Assembly (NCBI RefSeq): GCF_000208745.1
Contig: NC_030851.1
Coordinates: 4,080,884-4,144,883 of the forward strand
Direction: 5' to 3'
DNA length: 64,000 nucleotides
Source of the DNA: Theobroma cacao
Taxonomy: Eukaryota > Streptophyta > Magnoliopsida > Malvales > Malvaceae
Below, piece after piece: positions 58,643 through 64,000 of this stretch (its first letter is position 1; each line of letters begins with the position of its first letter). A program made the position numbers and the translations under genes. The notes below the pieces were generated by a model, which saw only the letters and a program-made list of their open reading frames with translations, did no database searches and had not been told where the DNA came from.

Positions 58643-60831
58643 ATGGATACGGTTTTGGAAGATGAAGAGTACAGTTACAGAGAAGTAAAGTTGCCAACGT
58701 TGATCCCAATAGTTCCAGAGCCAGGGTTGGAGAGGGAGTCAGGGGAGAGAAGGAGAGGCAGAGATATAGTAATAGCAGTTGATCATGGTCCCAACAGCAA
58801 GCACGCCTTTGATTGGGCGCTTATTCACCTCGTCAGGCTTGCTGATACCATCCATCTTGTTCATGCTGTTTCCAGTAAGCAAAATATTTCGTGGTTATTT
58901 ATTGGAAAATAATCAACAATGAGATTACTCTATAAGTTGTTTCTCAAAATTATTTTCTGGGTTTTCTTTTAATAGGCGTCAGAAACGAGATTGTTTATGA
59001 GACCAGCCAAGGGCTTATGGAGAAGTTAGCTGTGGAGGCGTTTGAGGTTGCCATGGTTAGTACTTTCTTTTTTCTAATCCTTGTTCTGTTTTATGATTGC
59101 TTAAAGAGGTGAAATTCTGTGGTAAAATCTTCGAGGTTGTGTGCCTTGTCCAGCAAGGGAATATATTTACCTTCTGTGTGAACATTTTAACATAGGCTGA
59201 TCTTAGATGCATTCCATTCTCTGTCTATGATTCCAAGAGATGAGTACATTGCTTGTGATCAGCAGATTACTTAATTTTCTAAGGGGAAAAAATGGGTAAC
59301 TAAGTTTATATAAAGATAAATGTAATCTTTACGTATTTATAGGTTCATAATGTAAAATATAGGTTGATTAGTTCCATTTCTAAAACTTTTTCTTTGTTCT
59401 TTGGACACACATGTCTAAAACTTGTAATGTGGCATTTATAGGGAAGTTTGAATGTAGATCAATAACCATCACCATCCCAATTTTTAAACTATGAATTGGT
59501 TGTCTATTTGCATCTTTAACTTTTAAATTGATATATTTTGATCACTTATTGTTATTGTTTTATTCCATATCGGTCCATTTTCAATATGCAAATTTTCTTT
59601 GAAGCACTCTGTCAAAGATTAAGGTATTCCATGGTTAGAGTTATATATGTTAAACTTTATGTATGATAATTTACACTTGACTCAAGATTTATCATAGTAG
59701 TAATTTAGAATTCTGATTTATGATTTGACAACCGAAAGGATACTAATCAAATTAAGTGGTAGGATTCAATGCACTAAGATCCTCCTCTTCCTTAATTTAT
59801 TACTTTCAAATGAATGAGATTCTGAATGTATTTTGCAAACCGAATAGCAGATCTAATTTTACCTGTCATAAGATTTAAGGTTACTACATAGGTTTACATT
59901 ATTAAGTTCACGTATAATATTGGAATCAAACCCACTTTATTAGATCATATTATGAGCTATAATATTGTCTCTTTATTAAGATCAAATTAGCTTAACCTGA
60001 TTTAAATAAAAAATAAATTAAATAATATAAATCCACATTTTAATTATTCAAGGAAATTGAACAATTCAAAAGTATATGTTGATCAACATGAACAGAAAAA
60101 TTGAATTTTTAAGGAACATGCTAATTAAAGTGCAATCATCAATTAGTTTTCGCATCAATGCACAACAAGTTTAGGATGCAATTGGATAATTGACTCCAAC
60201 CTCAGGGTGGTGTTTTATAGTCAACCCTACCTTTGCATGTCCACTTCAACTCCAATGTAGCTTAGAGGGTCAACAATCTTTTCTTTTTTCTTTTTTTTTT
60301 TTGGTTTTGAAAATGGTCAACAATCATTCAGTGTTTGGTTTCAATAACGGTAAATTGTTCTGGAATTAGGTGAAGACTACAGCTCGAATTGTAGAGGGGG
60401 ATGCAGGTAAGGTTATTTGCAAGGAAGCAGAAAGGTTGAAGCCAGCAGCAGTGGTTATGGGAACCCGTGGCCGAAGCTTAATACAAAGGTTTGCTTTCCC
60501 CTTTCCTACATGCTACATCTTTCTATGTGGATGCTTGTGCTTGTGTTACTTTGCCATTCTACAGAATAACCCCCCTTGTTTCCTTGCTCATCTCTCTTCA
60601 TATTTATACTACTTTTAATTTGCAGTGTTCTTCAGGGAAGTGTGAGCGAGTATTGCTTCCACAATTGTAAATCTGCTCCTGTCATAATCGTTCCTGGGAA
60701 AGGTACTACTATTTCTCTAATTGATAGAATCCTTCCATATCATTTCGTTTACTTTATCCATTGGAATGATTCACACAGTTTTCTTTTCTACCCTTAACTT
60801 GGCAGAAGCTGGAGATGAATCACTGATATAG
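58643..60831 (+). CDS. Universal stress protein A-like (USP family)
   Basis: Five exons (58643-58874, 58976-59055, 60370-60488, 60626-60702, 60806-60831) total 534 nt, or 177 aa, a single USP domain with an acidic 40-residue N-terminal extension. The beta-1 strand is DIVIAVDHGPNSKHAFDWA (41-59) with D47 in the usual nucleotide-binding place. The ATP-binding pattern G-x2-G-x9-G-S is complete at 135-149 (GTRG...QGS), and the final strand is APVIIVPGK. Such small plant USPs bind ATP and respond to drought, hypoxia or other stresses; the exact role is unknown. Intron 2 is 1314 nt and AT-rich. The start is the first ATG; the frame stays open a few codons upstream without another ATG. Confidence 0.92.
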
Positions 60832-63800
60832 TGGAATCGGCAAACGTGGAAAACTAATACTCATCAGATTTGTCTGTTAAAAATTAATAGTCATCAGATT
60901 TGTTTGTTTGTGTGTGATGGTCCTGTATAATTTTACCATACAATTTGTTGCGTGTAATTTATTGTTTCTTATCTGATTTGCTTGATTAGCTGAAATCCTA
61001 ATGTATATGAATGACTTGATTCGAAATGAACTTGATGCATGCAATATTATCTTCTATGATTGCGGGATTTTGGTCATCCTAAAAGAAAGCATGAAAGTGT
61101 GAAGCAGAAGTGCTATATATACAAGCAAAGAGGCAGTTCATAACTGTAGATGTGATCCTTTCAGAATCCACAAGACAAGCATGATTGTTTCCATGGGTTG
61201 CCAATTTGTTGATGCAACGGAGTTGCGGTCTTAACAAATCAATGGCTGCAAAGCAGCTGCTTCGCTGCAATGTCTGTGATTAGTCCAAATTTTTATCTGT
61301 GAGTAGTCCAGCTCTCAGAAAATCAGTTCCATAAACCACTGATGGGGTGAGAATTCATTTATACAAGGTTCCAACGTCAAACTTCTCTATCCGCATCGCT
61401 CATTATGTGGGATTAGTTTTTACCACAAACTTTCCTTCTTTCACTTTACAGCAAATTGATCTCTGCGCAATGGAAACCCAAATCATGGTTGTTTACCCGT
61501 CTGATGGGTCCAGTTGATCTTTCAAGTTCATTTTACGTGTTCATTTCACCAGGCCTTGTATATGGTGTTGCGTGAAAAGCCCTTGAATGACTTTACTGGG
61601 CCTCTACCAACCCAGCTGCAAACGGGCTAACGACCCGGGTAATGTCTGAAACTGCAGCTCTCTTCTGGGGTTTAAGCAGCTTCGATCTGATTTATAGAAA
61701 CATCACTTTCACAAAAGCTTCAATTATATATGAAACTTGTCTGGACTGAGGCTTTAATTATTTCATATAGGTCCCAGACTTTGAGCAACTTATTGTGAAC
61801 GCAATTTGTGGTTTGGTGTGTCTTGGTCCTACCATCAATACTCCAGTAACAAAATCAACATAGAAAATGAATATTTTCATTTGAACTAGCCTGGTTCCTG
61901 TTTTTATACCAATTACTATATTATAGTATGCAAGTATGTAAGCCTGCCTATAGCATCCTCGCAGGAAGTGGAGTAATGGTTGCTGGCTGTTTCTCAGGAT
62001 TCTTGTTCAAGGTCAAGACACAAGCACTGGGCTTTTACATGCTCCAAACGAATTCTAATGTATTGTACTGGAAGTACCCACATAACTAAGAGAATCTTTG
62101 TGGGATTTTTGCCCCTTTGTTCCTTGGAATTGCGGTTTGTGAAAGGTAGAGGGAGAAACTTGAAAGGTTTAGAAAAGAGAGAAAAAAAATTTCACAGAAA
62201 CGAAATGGGCCCAAGAAAGGGAAAAGGCAATATCATCTTTCACCATCAACACAAAACAAAGAGAATCAAAGAGATCTTGCCTGTGGATGAGGCCAGGTCC
62301 ACTCCTTTCACTATTACTTATGGCTTGAAAATGAAGGAAAGCTGAGGCTCTTGTGACTCCAAGAACAAGTAAATGCAATGAAGGTGCAGGCAACCTTCAG
62401 TGGTCCCTGCCAGAGCCGCAACCTACACTGAAAAGCCCCTTTCTTCTTCATTAAAACACTAGTAGTTTTTCGAGGATCGGTTAAAAACTATCCGTCGATA
62501 GAAACATTTCCTAGTCGTTCAGCTTTTGCCTTGTAGGAAATTCAGGTCCATAATTTTAGAATTATGATTAATCTGAAATCAAGTTACGTCCTATCGTAAA
62601 AGAGTAATTTAAAATTGGATCACAACCTCCCAAGTCACCAGTAGCCAACGACAACGGAACAAGAAAATTGAAACCAATTTTTGGCCGTGGTGTGAACATG
62701 GGACTGGCCTTATCCCTGCCCTTCTACTGCTGTAGAACCAAAACCAAGAAGCGCCCCTAAGGAAATAGCATACAGATAATGAGTCCTTGGAAATAATCTG
62801 GAAAACAGGGAGCTTTGAGAGTTTAGATTCTTTTCGCCAAGTTGACAAGTTCCTCCACCCACACGGGCAGTTAATGTACCTCCACAGTTGTATAACATTC
62901 TTGTCCAGATTTATCCATGTTGATATCAGATGCATCAAACTTTAGTTTCAATCCTTTTGTGGTTATGCGCTGTTTTAGTAAAGCCGGTATAGCTTTGGTC
63001 ATGATAGGTACATCATCACTTTTATGTTAAATAATAGACAAATGCAAATATCCATCCGCAGGAAAGCTATAAAACAAATGCTAAAGTTATATAAATTAAG
63101 TATTTCCCTTAATAACTCCACCAGCAAGCATTCTTTCTTTATCGATGTTCATAAAGGCGAAACCGTACACGTCTTAATTAATGAGAGCAGGTACGTTGAC
63201 TAGAAAAGATCCAGTTTTGTTCTCCAGTTTCCTTCTGGCTCTTACATGAATTGGAAGTGAAAAATCATGCTGAATCTGGGAATATTTGGATTATTCTCTC
63301 CCTGTATTGCAGTTAACACCAGAGTTCCTGCATCCAAGCATTACATACAATTTGTCGTTGACAAATTCCTTAGGTCCTTTCAGGATGAATCAGAGAGAAT
63401 AATCTATATGGAATGATTCAAGACTGATTCAATTTTCTCTTAAAAATAAAAGTAATATTCGATATAATTTGGAGTCACGGAAACCATTCTAAGGCGCTGA
63501 ATTAACAAAGGAATGGTTGCCCTTTCACTGACATCCCTGTGCGTGTCTGTGCTACCAATTTTCGCCCCTTATTCCTCATTATATGGTTTAATTATCAGTG
63601 TCTCAATCAACATTATATTATTCTGTCTCAAAAGGGAGCCGAAGATGGTCCACTGGTAGGTTTCGTGTCCTATGTCCATGCTGGAGTGCTTCAAGTTGTC
63701 ACTCAGGTTCATCCAACAGAGGAACAACTTGTGCCATTGGATTAGTCTATGCATTCCCTCAACATTACAAAATTTTTTGTGGTGCTTCTTGCATACTTTC

Positions 63801-64000
63801 GTTTAATGCAGTTATTGAACTAGATGTCTTTGAATGCTAGAAAATGGGGCAGTGAAAGTTCAGATAAATGTGTGATTGTTTCAAGGAGGTAAATTGGAAT
63901 AGACTGATCTTTCCTTGCATTTATCCATCCATATCAACCTCCTTTACCCCACCTGTTCCTGGGCTATGTTGACACCCCAAATTTTTGGTCCCCTCCTCCA
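60832..64000. other. Downstream region without recognised gene
   Basis: The USP 3' flank is followed by about 3 kb of mixed composition. Short ORFs (61980-62345, 62609-62938 minus, 63539-63745) lack family motifs and splice-supported extensions. The moderate GC content from about 61.5 kb suggests the flank or leader of a gene beyond the right edge, but nothing can be named. Confidence 0.5.

Noticed and set aside
61980..62938. ORFs on both strands in the distal region
   Set aside because: No family signatures, no consistent splicing and ordinary random-length expectation.
63539..63840. Overlapping short ORFs near the right edge
   Set aside because: Too short and unrecognised; could be part of a gene beyond the edge but nothing supports it.

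Overview
The window is nuclear DNA of a eudicot plant, probably a woody one; the sequence alone does not fix the species. The evidence is AT-rich intergenic DNA, GT-AG introns, plant-only gene families (a large-subunit ADP-glucose pyrophosphorylase, a PCH1-like protein, NmrA-type reductases of phenylpropanoid metabolism, a polyphenol oxidase with a KFDV domain, a laccase, a pectinesterase) and a dense scatter of degenerate transposons. For each complete gene I traced exons by hand, and the summed coding length came out as a multiple of three in every case.

Layout. 0-5.4 kb: the 3' end of an AGPase large-subunit gene (+), then a CBS-domain protein of the PV42/SnRK1-gamma type (+). 6.9-11.0 kb: a PCH1-like photobody protein (-) with a 26-nt microexon and a 5'UTR intron. 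11-15 kb: a gene-free, repeat-rich stretch. 15-23.5 kb: RER1 (+) and the pre-rRNA 2'-O-methyltransferase SPB1/FTSJ3 (+), the latter behind a telo-box and site II promoter. 24.3-30.4 kb: a tandem pair of isoflavone-reductase-like genes (-), the first with a dead LINE in its third intron. 31-43 kb: a graveyard containing a syntaxin pseudogene, a hAT-like element, LINE RNase H pieces, a Helitron-like terminus, a Copia remnant with a 27-bp minisatellite, and a short LINE 3' end with target-site duplication.

A polyphenol-oxidase family spans 35.8-49.6 kb. It has one apparently functional gene (44.6-46.4 kb) whose N-terminus is a secretory signal/anchor and not a plastid transit peptide. It also has one tandem copy that lost exactly the tyrosinase core, and one isolated KFDV-domain fragment. 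50.1-54.7 kb holds two cell-wall genes on the minus strand: a laccase of the LAC4/11/17 clade with a miR397-type target site, and a pectinesterase resembling Arabidopsis PME11. 58.6-60.8 kb is a universal stress protein gene (+). The last 3 kb show no gene I can defend.

The least expected feature is at 56.5 kb, in what looks like empty intergenic DNA: a candidate box C/D snoRNA with C, D', C' and D boxes and a short terminal stem. Its D' guide is complementary over 12 nt to a conserved 25S rRNA segment. Upstream lie site II elements and a telo-box, the arrangement used by plant ribosome-biogenesis genes and shared here with SPB1, itself an rRNA 2'-O-methyltransferase. Lignin and phenolic oxidation (reductases, polyphenol oxidase, laccase) is a second theme of the window, although these genes are merely neighbours and not an operon.
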